Assembly: GCF_910577125.1 (NCBI RefSeq)
Contig: NZ_CAJTMN010000030.1
Span: 1 to 23,411 of the forward strand
Direction of reading: 5' to 3'
Length of the DNA stretch: 23,411 nt
Source of the DNA: an uncultured Rikenella sp.
GTDB lineage: Bacteria > Bacteroidota > Bacteroidia > Bacteroidales > Rikenellaceae
Made by a program: the position numbers and the translations under genes. The notes under the pieces are model-generated. The model searched no databases, was not told where the DNA came from, and saw nothing but the letters and a program-made list of their open reading frames with translations. Shown piece after piece: positions 1-6,997 of the stretch; within the stretch, counting starts at the first letter, position 1; each line of letters opens with the position of its first letter.

Positions 1-430
1 TGGGCAAATGGCTGGAGTAGCCCCACTCCTCGCCCCGTTCTCTGCCGCGCGCCTTGGGAAATCCTGTCAAAACACGCAAGCGAGTTTTGACGATTTCCCT
101 CCTAAGGCGTGGCGCGCGTTAGGCTATAACAAAAGTAATAACGGCCGGCCGCCATGACGCGAACGCGTCGGCCGGGCGGGCCCCGCGTGCCCGCGGTGGG
201 CAAATGGCTGGAGTAGCCCCACTCCTCGCCCCGTTCTCTGCCGCGCGCCTTTGGGAAATCCAGTCAAAACACGCAAGCGAGTTTTGACGATTTCCCTTTT
301 CAGGCGTCGGCGCGCGGGTTCTTGAAAGTAATAAAGGCCGCCCGCCGTGGCGCGAACGCGTCCGCCGGGCGGGCGGTGCGTGCCGCACTCCCAATGGGCA
401 GCCTCTACCCCAATTCTTTGTCCGCGCGCC
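1..430. repeat. Composite palindromic tandem repeat, period about 196 bp
   Basis: The stretch starting at 1 (TGGGCAAATGGCTGGAGTAG) recurs nearly unchanged from 197, and a shortened, diverged third copy is seen at about 395-450. Each unit holds two hairpins. The first has arms GGGAAATC and GTCAAAAC, a loop of about 10 bases, then GTTTTGAC and GATTTCCC, flanked by GCGCGCC and GGCGCGC; it lies at about 46-118 and 240-315. The second is a GC-rich palindrome around GACGCG-AA-CGCGTC (about 140-180) or CCGCCCGCCG with CGGGCGGGCGG (about 338-380). No credible gene lies here; the open frames run through the hairpins and are not conserved between copies. The array starts at the window edge and may continue leftwards. 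Confidence 0.85.
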
Positions 431-478
431 TCACGTTCCGCAGGACTCAAACCGGGTTTACCCCACAACAACAAATCC

Positions 479-859
479 TTATGCCGGTTCCCTCCCCGTC
501 TCATAAGCCCGGCGATGCGCCACGATAGACTTCATGTTCGCCTGAGCCCACTCGGTCAGCTGGCCGATCAGCGGAACCAGCGAACGGCCGATCTCCGTCA
601 GCCGGTATTCGACCCGCGGCGGCACCTCCGGATAGACCGTGCGACTCACTAGCCCGTCCGCTTCGAGCATCTTGAGCGTGCTCGACAACACACGCGACGA
701 GATGTCCGGAATCGCCCGGCACAACTCGTTGAAGCGCATCGCCTCCCGCTCGCTCAGGATCAAGACCACGAGCAGCGACCACTTGTTGCCGAACCGGGCG
801 ACCACGTTCCGAATCGGGCAGATTTCGAGGATCGAATTTTTCTCTTCCGCTTTTCGCAT
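479..859 (-). CDS. HxlR-family winged-helix transcriptional regulator
   Basis: A 126-residue DNA-binding regulator of the HxlR/MarR-like family, of usual length for the family. The signature runs from C14-P-I (then RNVVARFGNKWSLL, residues 17-30) through the recognition region FNELCRAIPDISSRVLSSTL (43-62) to the wing and PPRVEYRLTEIGRSL (80-94). HxlR proteins bind DNA as dimers, often repress a divergently transcribed neighbour, and several use the conserved N-terminal cysteine as a redox or electrophile sensor; C14 is present here, so redox control is possible but inferred. The gene is divergent from the cupin gene, with about 215 bp between start codons containing inverted repeats and a likely promoter box (CAAAGTTA at 915-922, read on the minus strand). 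Downstream lies the palindromic repeat array. Confidence 0.93.
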   Translation of the reverse strand: MRKAEEKNSILEICPIRNVVARFGNKWSLLVVLILSEREAMRFNELCRAIPDISSRVLSSTLKMLEADGLVSRTVYPEVPPRVEYRLTEIGRSLVPLIGQLTEWAQANMKSIVAHRRAYETGREPA

Positions 860-885
860 ATGCTGAACTGATTATCGTCGAACCC

Positions 886-954
886 GCTAACCGAAAGTTA
901 GCAGCTCTCGTTTACAAAGTTAATAAACGAGTCGAAAAAATCGACATTTTTTCG
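886..954. promoter_or_regulatory. Stacked inverted repeats between hxlR-type and cupin genes
   Basis: Three perfect inverted repeats follow each other: GCTAAC-N5-GTTAGC (886-902), CTCGTTTA-N9-TAAACGAG (907-931) and CGAAAAAA-N6-TTTTTTCG (933-954). The loop of the middle one contains CAAAGTTA (915-922), whose reverse complement TAACTTTG matches the Bacteroidetes -7 box and would drive the regulator gene. The arrangement is what an autoregulatory HxlR operator would look like; binding is inferred. Confidence 0.55.
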
Positions 955-1019
955 TTTTACAACCCGCTGTCACTCAACAAAAGCGACCGAAAGGTTACCA
1001 TCGGACAAAAATGTAACTT

Positions 1020-1051
1020 CTTGACAGACATACTAAAACCACATAGTTTTG
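1020..1051 (+). promoter_or_regulatory. Bacteroidetes-type promoter of the cupin gene
   Basis: The -7 box TAGTTTTG lies at 1044-1051, with a -33-like TTG at 1021-1023 separated by 20 bases, close to the TTTG-N19-21-TAnnTTTG consensus. The expected transcription start near 1058 rules out the upstream TTG at 1021 as a start codon and supports the ATG at 1075. Confidence 0.6.
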
Positions 1052-1074
1052 CAGCACGAACCAAAACCAACACA

Positions 1075-1527
1075 ATGATGAAACAGATTGAAAAATCGGC
1101 GACAGGCGCCAACTTCAGCGCGATCCGGATCGGCAAGCTGAACGAACTGGGAGAGTATGTACTCGAACTGGGGCCCGAAGTCAGGATTCCTGGCAAAGTG
1201 TTCGGCGGCAGCGCCGTAAACGCGACGGGCGGCGAGTTTTCGTTCCAGGTATTCCAGCCGGGGACGGAAACGGGATTCCTCCACACCCACAAAACCCACG
1301 AAGAACTCTACTTCTTCCTCAGCGGATCGGGTGAATTTCAGGTAGACGGCCAGGTCTTCCCCGTATCGGAAGGGAACGTCGTCCGCGTAGCTCCCGCCGG
1401 CCGGCGCTCCGTGCGCAACAACGGCACCGAACCGCTCACGATGCTTTGCGTGCAATACCGCGGCGCCACCTTCACGGCCGAAGATGCCGCCGACGGCAAT
1501 CTGCTGCCCGACCCGGTCGAGTGGTAA
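1075..1527 (+). CDS. Cupin-domain protein (cupin_2 type)
   Basis: A small cytoplasmic single-domain cupin of 150 residues; substrate unknown. The first cupin motif is G67-F-L-H70-T-H72-K-T-H75-E76-E77, ending at G84, giving the usual histidine/glutamate metal ligands. The second motif (G100 to N115) keeps P107-x-G109, but the position that normally supplies the last metal histidine is S112, so metal binding may be altered. The start at 1075 (MMKQIEK) is chosen because the promoter box sits at 1044-1051; the in-frame TTG at 1021 lies in the -33 region. It is divergent from the HxlR regulator, which probably controls it. A shared bidirectional terminator lies just downstream. Enzyme (isomerase, dioxygenase) versus small-molecule-binding roles cannot be separated. 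Confidence 0.85.
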   Translation: MMKQIEKSATGANFSAIRIGKLNELGEYVLELGPEVRIPGKVFGGSAVNATGGEFSFQVFQPGTETGFLHTHKTHEELYFFLSGSGEFQVDGQVFPVSEGNVVRVAPAGRRSVRNNGTEPLTMLCVQYRGATFTAEDAADGNLLPDPVEW

Positions 1528-1541
1528 CCGGCTCCCGCCGA

Positions 1542-1606
1542 GACAAAAGCATCCCGGACGACACCTCGCAAATACAGAGACGAGGCATCGCCCGGGATGC
1601 TTTGTT
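1542..1606. terminator. Bidirectional hairpin terminator between cupin gene and rfbC
   Basis: ACAAAAGCATCCCGG (1542-1556) pairs with CCGGGATGCTTTGT (1592-1605) with one bulged A, and an inner stem CCTCG/CGAGG (1563-1567 and 1581-1585) extends it. It lies between convergent genes ending at 1527 and 1620. The stem is flanked by short A/T-rich sides rather than a long T run. Confidence 0.75.
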
Positions 1607-1619
1607 ATGGGTACCGAGC

Positions 1620-2186
1620 CTACAACTCCGCCAACAGCGGCTGCACCCGATCCTTCGCCGAGAGCAGCAGCCCCTCGCCCGACGGATCGAAGCCGTATTC
1701 GGCCAGCCGCCAGTCCACCCCGATCTGCGGATCGTTCCACCGCACCCCACCGTCGAACTCCGGATGGTAGTAGTCCGTGCATTTGTAGAGGAACTCCGTG
1801 TCGTCCTCCAGCGTCAGAAAACCGTGCGCGAATCCCGCCGGGACATAGAACTGCCGTTTGTTTTCCGCCGACAGCTCCACCCCGTGCCACCGCCCGTAGG
1901 TCGGGCTCCCGGCCCGCAGGTCGACCGCCACGTCATAGACCGCCCCCGCGACGACCCGAATCAGCTTGCCCTGCGCATGCTGCGTCTGGAAATGCAGCCC
2001 GCGCAACACCCCGCGCCGCGACTTGCTGTGGTTGTCCTGCACGAAATCGACCGGACAGCCCGCCATCGCATCGAAATCGCGTTTGGCATAGGTCTCCATA
2101 AAAAATCCCCTCGCATCGCCGAACACCGTCGGCTCCACGACGAACAGTCCTTCGATCGGGGTCTCCACCTTTTTAAATTCAGCCAT
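1620..2186 (-). CDS. rfbC: dTDP-4-dehydrorhamnose 3,5-epimerase (RmlC)
   Basis: Epimerises dTDP-4-dehydro-6-deoxy-glucose at C3 and C5 in dTDP-L-rhamnose synthesis in the cytoplasm. The protein is 188 residues, normal for RmlC. Family hallmarks are visible: FGDARGFFMETY (22-33), the catalytic-base region RGVLRGLHFQ with H65, K74 in the AQGKLIRV segment, VYDVAVDLRAGSPTYGRW (83-100) and the jelly-roll core FYVPAGFAHGF (113-123) followed by EFLYKCTDYY. It starts 19 bp after the esterase stop on the same strand, so it is probably the last gene of the acyltransferase-esterase-rfbC transcription unit. Other rml genes are not in the window. The upstream bases are A/T-rich without a Shine-Dalgarno site, usual for Bacteroidetes. 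Confidence 0.95.
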   Translation of the reverse strand: MAEFKKVETPIEGLFVVEPTVFGDARGFFMETYAKRDFDAMAGCPVDFVQDNHSKSRRGVLRGLHFQTQHAQGKLIRVVAGAVYDVAVDLRAGSPTYGRWHGVELSAENKRQFYVPAGFAHGFLTLEDDTEFLYKCTDYYHPEFDGGVRWNDPQIGVDWRLAEYGFDPSGEGLLLSAKDRVQPLLAEL

Positions 2187-2205
2187 TTTCTATCGATTGA
2201 TTTTT

Positions 2206-4362
2206 CTATTCCCGAAAAACCGGTATTTCGAAAGTGGATACAGGCAATTTATGAGGCCCCGTTCCACAGAGATTGGCCCGCGTGAACGGCTGCCAGCCAT
2301 ATCTGATCGTATATGGATCTTCCACATCCGGCGAAGAGATCCTGACCGCCCGACAGATACTGTCTATCTCGGCTGTCGCCGGATAAAATATCCCGTCTTC
2401 GCCAGCCAGCTCGAAAGTACGCAACGCCTCACCGTCCGAAGAGGCCAGCGGCTGATCGAAATAGACATTTACCGTACCCCGTCTATTATATAATGTGCCT
2501 TTGACCTTAGGACTGTGATACCAGGGACTCTGTTTATGCAAGGCCCACAAAGCCAACCGCTCGCCGATCGGCTTCTTGCGCCGCGGATGGACATCCGTCG
2601 AATCCCCCAAGTCCGAACTTACTGCCATTTCAACCCCTTGCAGCCGCTGCACCAACCACCGCTGGCTGTCCCGGAAGTGCGGCCAGCTCGGCCGGTTCAG
2701 CGACGAGAGCTGGACAAAATAAAACGGCATGGGTATGGCCTTATCAAACGCCTCCCGAAAACTTTGCACCACCGCTGGGAAAACCTTTTCATGCAACTCC
2801 ACATTGTGGGCATTGCTCTCCCCCTGGTACCAGATCACCCCATCGGCATCGTACCCCGCCGCCAGCGGAGCCACCCGGCTCTCGTACAGGTAGGCCGGTT
2901 CGAAAAAGTGCCGCTGCAACGGATTCTTCACCCCCTCCAGATTGCCGCGGATCACGCTCCGCACCCAATCCTGCGCCATCTCGTTGTTCCGCCAGTCGTA
3001 GAGCACGTCCACCAGCACCGGATCATCCTCCAGGATACGCCGCGAGACGAACGCCTCGGCCGGTGCCCCGCCCAGTGCAATCTGGATCAGCCCCACCGGC
3101 ACTTCCGGCCCCAGCGAGTCGGCCAGCATCCGCCCGAAGAACCAGCCGACAGCCGAAAATCCATCGACCGCCGCCGTGTCGCTGCCCGAGACCCATCCCC
3201 GCGGATTCCGGATATAGTCCAGCCGGTTCATCCGATCGAGCTCCGTGCTATCCAGCCGCCCCCGCTCATCGGCAAACGTGGGATCGGCCCGGAAGAGCCG
3301 GATCCGGTCGGTCGGCCTCGCCTCCGCCCGCTCCGCCGCGCGCGCCACCGGCCACGACATGTTCGACTGCCCCGCCGCGATCCACACCTCGCCCACCGCC
3401 ACATCCCGATACAGAGCCACCGTATCGGGCGTCGCGATCGCCAGCACCCCCGAGAGCATCGGTTCCTCCAGCGGCAGCCGCACCTCCCACCGGCCGTCCG
3501 CACCCGCCGTCACCGTGTCCGTAGCATAGACCTTACCGTATTTCATCCGCCCCGACTTCGCCCTCCGCACCGTGTCGGCCACCGTCACCGTCACCAGCCG
3601 GCCGGCATTCGCCCGGCCGCCGACCCGCGTCACCACTCCCCGCTGGAGCACCATCCGATCCGTATAGGCCGGCGACATCCGCAGTTTCCCGTAATCACCC
3701 GTCAGCGCGCGATAAATCTCTTCGGCCAAGAGCCGCGCCCCCTCCGCATTCGGATGCACGGCGTCCGGCAGCAGCTCCGGCCGGTCTTTCAGTACCGGTT
3801 CCAAGTCGATCAACCCCGTCCGCTGCGACGCCGCCACCCGCTCGATGGCCTCCTGAATCTGGTGGTGCCAGTCGCGCGTCCCCGCCTTGAACCGCCGGTG
3901 GCGGTGCGGAATCGGCGTCATCCGGCAGATGTAAACCTTCGCCGCCGGATTGGCCTCGCGGAAGCTCTCGATCAGCGCCGCGTAGTCCGGAATGAACTCG
4001 TCCCGGAAATTCGGCCAGTTGCGCGGGTCGGTGTCGTTGATACCGAGGTGGATCACCACGATGTCCGGCCGGAAAGCGATCGCCTCGGCATACTCTTTCG
4101 TCTTGGTGTACGGATTGTGCCCCTTGTTGAGCAGCGTGGCGCCGCTGTGGCCGAAATTGCGGACGTCGTATCCCACACCGAGCATCCGCCCCAGCACCGC
4201 CGGATAGCAGTTCCGCTCGCGGTCTTCGACCAGCATACCGTACGTGATGCTGTTCCCGACGCACGCCACCCGTACCGGCGCCGGTTCCGCAGCGGGCCGC
4301 CTGGCGCCGCTTGCTCCGCAAACGACCAGCAAAGCGCACAAAATCAGAGAGATTTTCTTCAT
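2206..4362 (-). CDS. Two-domain SGNH hydrolase / sialate O-acetylesterase
   Basis: A 718-residue exported carbohydrate esterase with two catalytic modules. Residues 1-20 form a signal peptide (MKKISLILCALLVVCGASGA); C15 is not in a good lipobox, so secretion by signal peptidase I is likelier. Module 1 (about 31-220) is GDSL/SGNH: GNSIT with S38, GHSGA (71-75), HLGIND (105-110) and DAVHP with D200 and H203. Module 2 (about 320-600) is the sialate O-acetylesterase family (SASA/DUF303): GQSNMSW with S333, IALGGAPAEAF (428-438), WYQGES (511-516) and TDVHP with H592. Double-headed enzymes like this are known in Bacteroidetes that strip acetyl groups from sialic acids or plant glycans; which substrate applies here is not visible. 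The open frame continues upstream into the acyltransferase region, but the start at 4362 is clear from the signal peptide. It lies 50 bp after the acyltransferase and 19 bp before rfbC. Confidence 0.9.
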   Translation of the reverse strand: MKKISLILCALLVVCGASGARRPAAEPAPVRVACVGNSITYGMLVEDRERNCYPAVLGRMLGVGYDVRNFGHSGATLLNKGHNPYTKTKEYAEAIAFRPDIVVIHLGINDTDPRNWPNFRDEFIPDYAALIESFREANPAAKVYICRMTPIPHRHRRFKAGTRDWHHQIQEAIERVAASQRTGLIDLEPVLKDRPELLPDAVHPNAEGARLLAEEIYRALTGDYGKLRMSPAYTDRMVLQRGVVTRVGGRANAGRLVTVTVADTVRRAKSGRMKYGKVYATDTVTAGADGRWEVRLPLEEPMLSGVLAIATPDTVALYRDVAVGEVWIAAGQSNMSWPVARAAERAEARPTDRIRLFRADPTFADERGRLDSTELDRMNRLDYIRNPRGWVSGSDTAAVDGFSAVGWFFGRMLADSLGPEVPVGLIQIALGGAPAEAFVSRRILEDDPVLVDVLYDWRNNEMAQDWVRSVIRGNLEGVKNPLQRHFFEPAYLYESRVAPLAAGYDADGVIWYQGESNAHNVELHEKVFPAVVQSFREAFDKAIPMPFYFVQLSSLNRPSWPHFRDSQRWLVQRLQGVEMAVSSDLGDSTDVHPRRKKPIGERLALWALHKQSPWYHSPKVKGTLYNRRGTVNVYFDQPLASSDGEALRTFELAGEDGIFYPATAEIDSICRAVRISSPDVEDPYTIRYGWQPFTRANLCGTGPHKLPVSTFEIPVFRE

Positions 4363-4412
4363 CGTATCGACTCGTTTTCGGTTTAAAACCTTATAAAGAT
4401 AAAGAAAAAAAC

Positions 4413-5447
4413 TTACTGTCCGCACCCCGCCGCCAAAATCCGTCCCAGCCGCCACCGCTTGGCCCACAGCAGCCCCCGCCACACGAGCCACGGCACCGCC
4501 ACCCCTGCCGCCGTGCTGACCGGCACGCCGATCCACGGATCGAGGTGCGCCCAGTCGTAGAGCACCACCCGCAGCGCCGACTGGGGAAACCACGAGAAAA
4601 GAAAGATCGCATACGTCGCCCCGTCGAGCGGCGCCAGCAGCCGCCACCCGCTCCGCAGATAGAACCGCCCCAGCGACAGCGCGAACAGGATGCCGCAAAC
4701 CGCCGTGAGCCGCTCCGCCAGCGGATTCGCCGCCCCGTAGCCGGTCACCGTCGCCAGCACCGATGTCGCCCCCCAGCCCGCCAGCGCCCACAGGCTGCCC
4801 AACGAAAGCCCCTCGTCGATCTCCCGCTGATACGCGCAATAGACGATGCCCAGCACGAAGAAAAAGCCGGACTTGACCACCCCGCCCAGATTGAGCCACC
4901 CGACACCGGCCAGCGGATTGAAGACCGACAACGCCAGCGCCGCCACCGCCCAGACCCACAGCGGCACCCGTCCGCCGACTCCCAGCCGCCTCAACCCCCG
5001 GGCCGCGAGCACCGTCCCGACCAGCAGCAGAAAGATCGTCGGCAGAAACCAGTAGTAGACGATCACGTTTTTCGACGGCACGAGCAGCATCTCGAAGTAG
5101 GCGCCCCACGACAGCTCGACCGGTTTCACCGCCCACCGGCTCAGCCACACTTTGGGCAGAAAGACCAGCGTACTGAGCACGAAATAGGGTACCAGCAGCC
5201 GCCTCGCCTTTTTGGCGACGAACGCCCCGACCGGGATGTTTACCAAAGAAGAGCCGGATTCGGTGTAGCCGGATCCGGCTGCGGTATACCGCAGCAGATA
5301 ACCGGACAGAAAAATCCACAGCGGCATGTGGAAACTGTAGATCCAGCGGTAAAGCAGCGCCCCGTGGCCGTCGGTCGGAAAGGCGTGGCCGACCGCCACC
5401 AGCAGGATGCCGAAAGCCTGAAGAAAACTGATATAAGGGTTGCGCAT
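4413..5447 (-). CDS. Membrane acyltransferase, family 3 (OafA/NolL/WecH-like)
   Basis: A polytopic inner-membrane acyltransferase of about 344 residues that would move an acyl group, usually acetyl, onto a glycan or other exported substrate. The N-terminus ISFLQAFGILLVAVGHAF matches the family opening with the conserved histidine (H21), and FHMPLWIFLSGYL (39-51) is the second signature. About ten hydrophobic spans follow. I chose ATG 5447 (MRNPYIS) because the family begins just before this helix and a -7-like box TAATTTTG (5475-5482, minus strand) lies just upstream; starts at 5465 and 5513 (the latter with a GGAGG sequence) remain possible. It leads a minus-strand unit with the esterase and rfbC, so an O-acetyl writer sits next to an O-acetyl eraser. 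The substrate is unknown. Confidence 0.85.
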   Translation of the reverse strand: MRNPYISFLQAFGILLVAVGHAFPTDGHGALLYRWIYSFHMPLWIFLSGYLLRYTAAGSGYTESGSSLVNIPVGAFVAKKARRLLVPYFVLSTLVFLPKVWLSRWAVKPVELSWGAYFEMLLVPSKNVIVYYWFLPTIFLLLVGTVLAARGLRRLGVGGRVPLWVWAVAALALSVFNPLAGVGWLNLGGVVKSGFFFVLGIVYCAYQREIDEGLSLGSLWALAGWGATSVLATVTGYGAANPLAERLTAVCGILFALSLGRFYLRSGWRLLAPLDGATYAIFLFSWFPQSALRVVLYDWAHLDPWIGVPVSTAAGVAVPWLVWRGLLWAKRWRLGRILAAGCGQ

Positions 5448-5535
5448 ACCGAAATGTCCGAGCATTATCCGCCCCAAAATTACGTTTTTCCGCCCGTCCG
5501 TCCACCCCGGCATCGCCCCTCCGGACGAGGTTCCC

Positions 5536-5576
5536 GATTATTTCTGCACGATAATCCGAAATAATCCCTATTTTTG
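5536..5576. promoter_or_regulatory. pgk promoter with overlapping inverted repeat
   Basis: A -7 box TATTTTTG lies at 5569-5576, about 50 bp before the pgk start. Immediately upstream is a perfect inverted repeat GATTATTTC (5536-5544) - 13 bases - GAAATAATC (5558-5566), covering the region where the -33 element should be; no good TTTG is present there. This could be an operator or activator site. Confidence 0.55.
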
Positions 5577-5625
5577 TCACAGTAAACCGTCTTGTGCTTT
5601 CACGTAAAACGAATCATAAACAACC

Positions 5626-6885
5626 ATGCAACAATCAATCGACACATTCGATTTCGCCGGCAAACGGGCGATTATCCGTGTAGACTTCAACGTGCCGTTG
5701 GACGCCAACTTCAACGTGACGGACGACACCCGCATCCGGGCCGCGATTCCGACCATCAAGAAAGTACTGGCCGGGGGCGGATCGGTCATCCTCATGTCGC
5801 ACCTCGGACGGCCGAAGGGCGCGGAAGAGAAATACTCGCTTAAGCACATCATCCCGACCGTCGAAAAACTGCTGGGTCAGAAGATCGAGTTCGCAGGCGA
5901 CTGCATGGGGGCCGAGGCTGCACAGAAAGCGGCCGCTCTGAAGCCGGGGCAGGTGCTGCTGCTCGAAAACCTGCGCTACTACGCGGAAGAAGAGGGGAAA
6001 CCGCGCGGCCTGAAAGAAGACGCCACGGACGACGAAAAGAAAGCCGCCAAAGCTAAGGTGAAAGAGGCCCAGAAAGAGTTCACCAAGAAACTCGCCTCGT
6101 ATGCCGACTGCTACATCAACGACGCATTCGGGACGGCCCACCGGGCACACGCCTCGACGGCGCTGATCGCCGAATTCTTCCCGAACGACAAGATGTTCGG
6201 CTACATCATGGAAGGGGAGCTGAAAGCCATCGACGGCGTGCTGCAGGCTCCGAAGAAGCCGTTTACGGCGATTCTGGGCGGTTCGAAAGTCTCGACCAAG
6301 ATCACGATCATCGAGTCGCTGATGGAGAAGGTGGACAACCTGATCCTCGGCGGGGGAATGACCTACACCTTCATGGCGGCACAGGGAGGCAAGATCGGGA
6401 ACTCGATCTGCGAAAAAGACCAGTTCGACACCGCCCTGGCAATTATCGAAAAGGCCAAGAAGCTGGGCGTGAACCTGGTACTGGCCGAAGATGCCCGGTG
6501 CGGCGACGCGTTCAGCAACGACGCCAACGTGAAGATCTGCCCGGCCAACGACATTCCGGACGGCTGGGAAGGGATGGACATCGGGCCGAAGACCGAAGCG
6601 AAATTCCGCAAAGTGATCGAAGACTCGAAGACCATCCTGTGGAACGGGCCGGTCGGGGTGTTCGAATTCGACACCTTCGCCAACGGGTCGAAAGCGATTG
6701 CCGAGGCGATCGTAGAGGCTACGGCGAAAGGCGCCTACTCGTTGATCGGGGGCGGGGATTCCGTGGCCTGCATCAACAAGTTCGGAATGGCGACTAAAGT
6801 GAGCTACGTATCGACCGGCGGCGGGGCTTTGCTGGAATATATGGAAGGCAAGGAGCTGCCGGGAGTTGCTGCCATTCGGAAGTAG
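5626..6885 (+). CDS. pgk: Phosphoglycerate kinase
   Basis: Glycolytic enzyme that transfers the acyl phosphate of 1,3-bisphosphoglycerate to ADP, in the cytoplasm. The protein is 419 residues, the usual length. Hallmarks are RVDFNVPLD (18-26), SHLGRPKG (58-65), LLLENLRYY, YINDAFGTAHRAHAS, FTAILGGSKVSTKI, LILGGGMTYTFMAAQG, ILWNGPVGVFEFDTFA and SLIGGGDSVACI, so both substrate and nucleotide sites are intact. It is transcribed alone: an upstream promoter box at 5569-5576 and a strong terminator directly behind it. The start at ATG 5626 fits the family N-terminus (a short lead into the DFAGKRAIIRVDFNVP strand). Confidence 0.98.
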   Translation: MQQSIDTFDFAGKRAIIRVDFNVPLDANFNVTDDTRIRAAIPTIKKVLAGGGSVILMSHLGRPKGAEEKYSLKHIIPTVEKLLGQKIEFAGDCMGAEAAQKAAALKPGQVLLLENLRYYAEEEGKPRGLKEDATDDEKKAAKAKVKEAQKEFTKKLASYADCYINDAFGTAHRAHASTALIAEFFPNDKMFGYIMEGELKAIDGVLQAPKKPFTAILGGSKVSTKITIIESLMEKVDNLILGGGMTYTFMAAQGGKIGNSICEKDQFDTALAIIEKAKKLGVNLVLAEDARCGDAFSNDANVKICPANDIPDGWEGMDIGPKTEAKFRKVIEDSKTILWNGPVGVFEFDTFANGSKAIAEAIVEATAKGAYSLIGGGDSVACINKFGMATKVSYVSTGGGALLEYMEGKELPGVAAIRK

Positions 6886-6929
6886 TTTTTAGCGGCGGGG
6901 TTCCCTGCCGCCTTACCCTTTACAACGCG

Positions 6930-6971
6930 AGCGGGCGGGTTTCCACATATGGAAACCCGCCCGCTTTTTTT
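6930..6971 (+). terminator. Rho-independent terminator of pgk
   Basis: The perfect stem GCGGGCGGGTTTCC (6931-6944) / GGAAACCCGCCCGC (6951-6964) has a six-base loop and is followed by seven T residues on the plus strand. It lies 45 bp after the pgk stop. Confidence 0.95.
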
Positions 6972-6997
6972 ACCTCTGCCGAACAGAAAACGAGAAA

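Noticed and set aside
1..430. CRISPR array
   Set aside because: The unit is about 196 bp with internal palindromes and only two to three copies; no short regularly spaced repeats or cas genes.
1033..1890. Minus-strand frame of 285 codons over the cupin gene
   Set aside because: It crosses the bidirectional terminator and two genes with recognisable motifs.
2515..4386. Long plus-strand open frame of 623 codons
   Set aside because: Antisense to the esterase with two complete catalytic motif sets; Arg/His/Pro-rich shadow of high-GC coding DNA.
4363..5580. Upstream extension of the esterase frame (minus strand, giving an 1124-residue protein)
   Set aside because: It is out of frame with the clear acyltransferase, has Arg/Gly/Ala-rich low-quality sequence, and the signal peptide at 4362 marks the true start.
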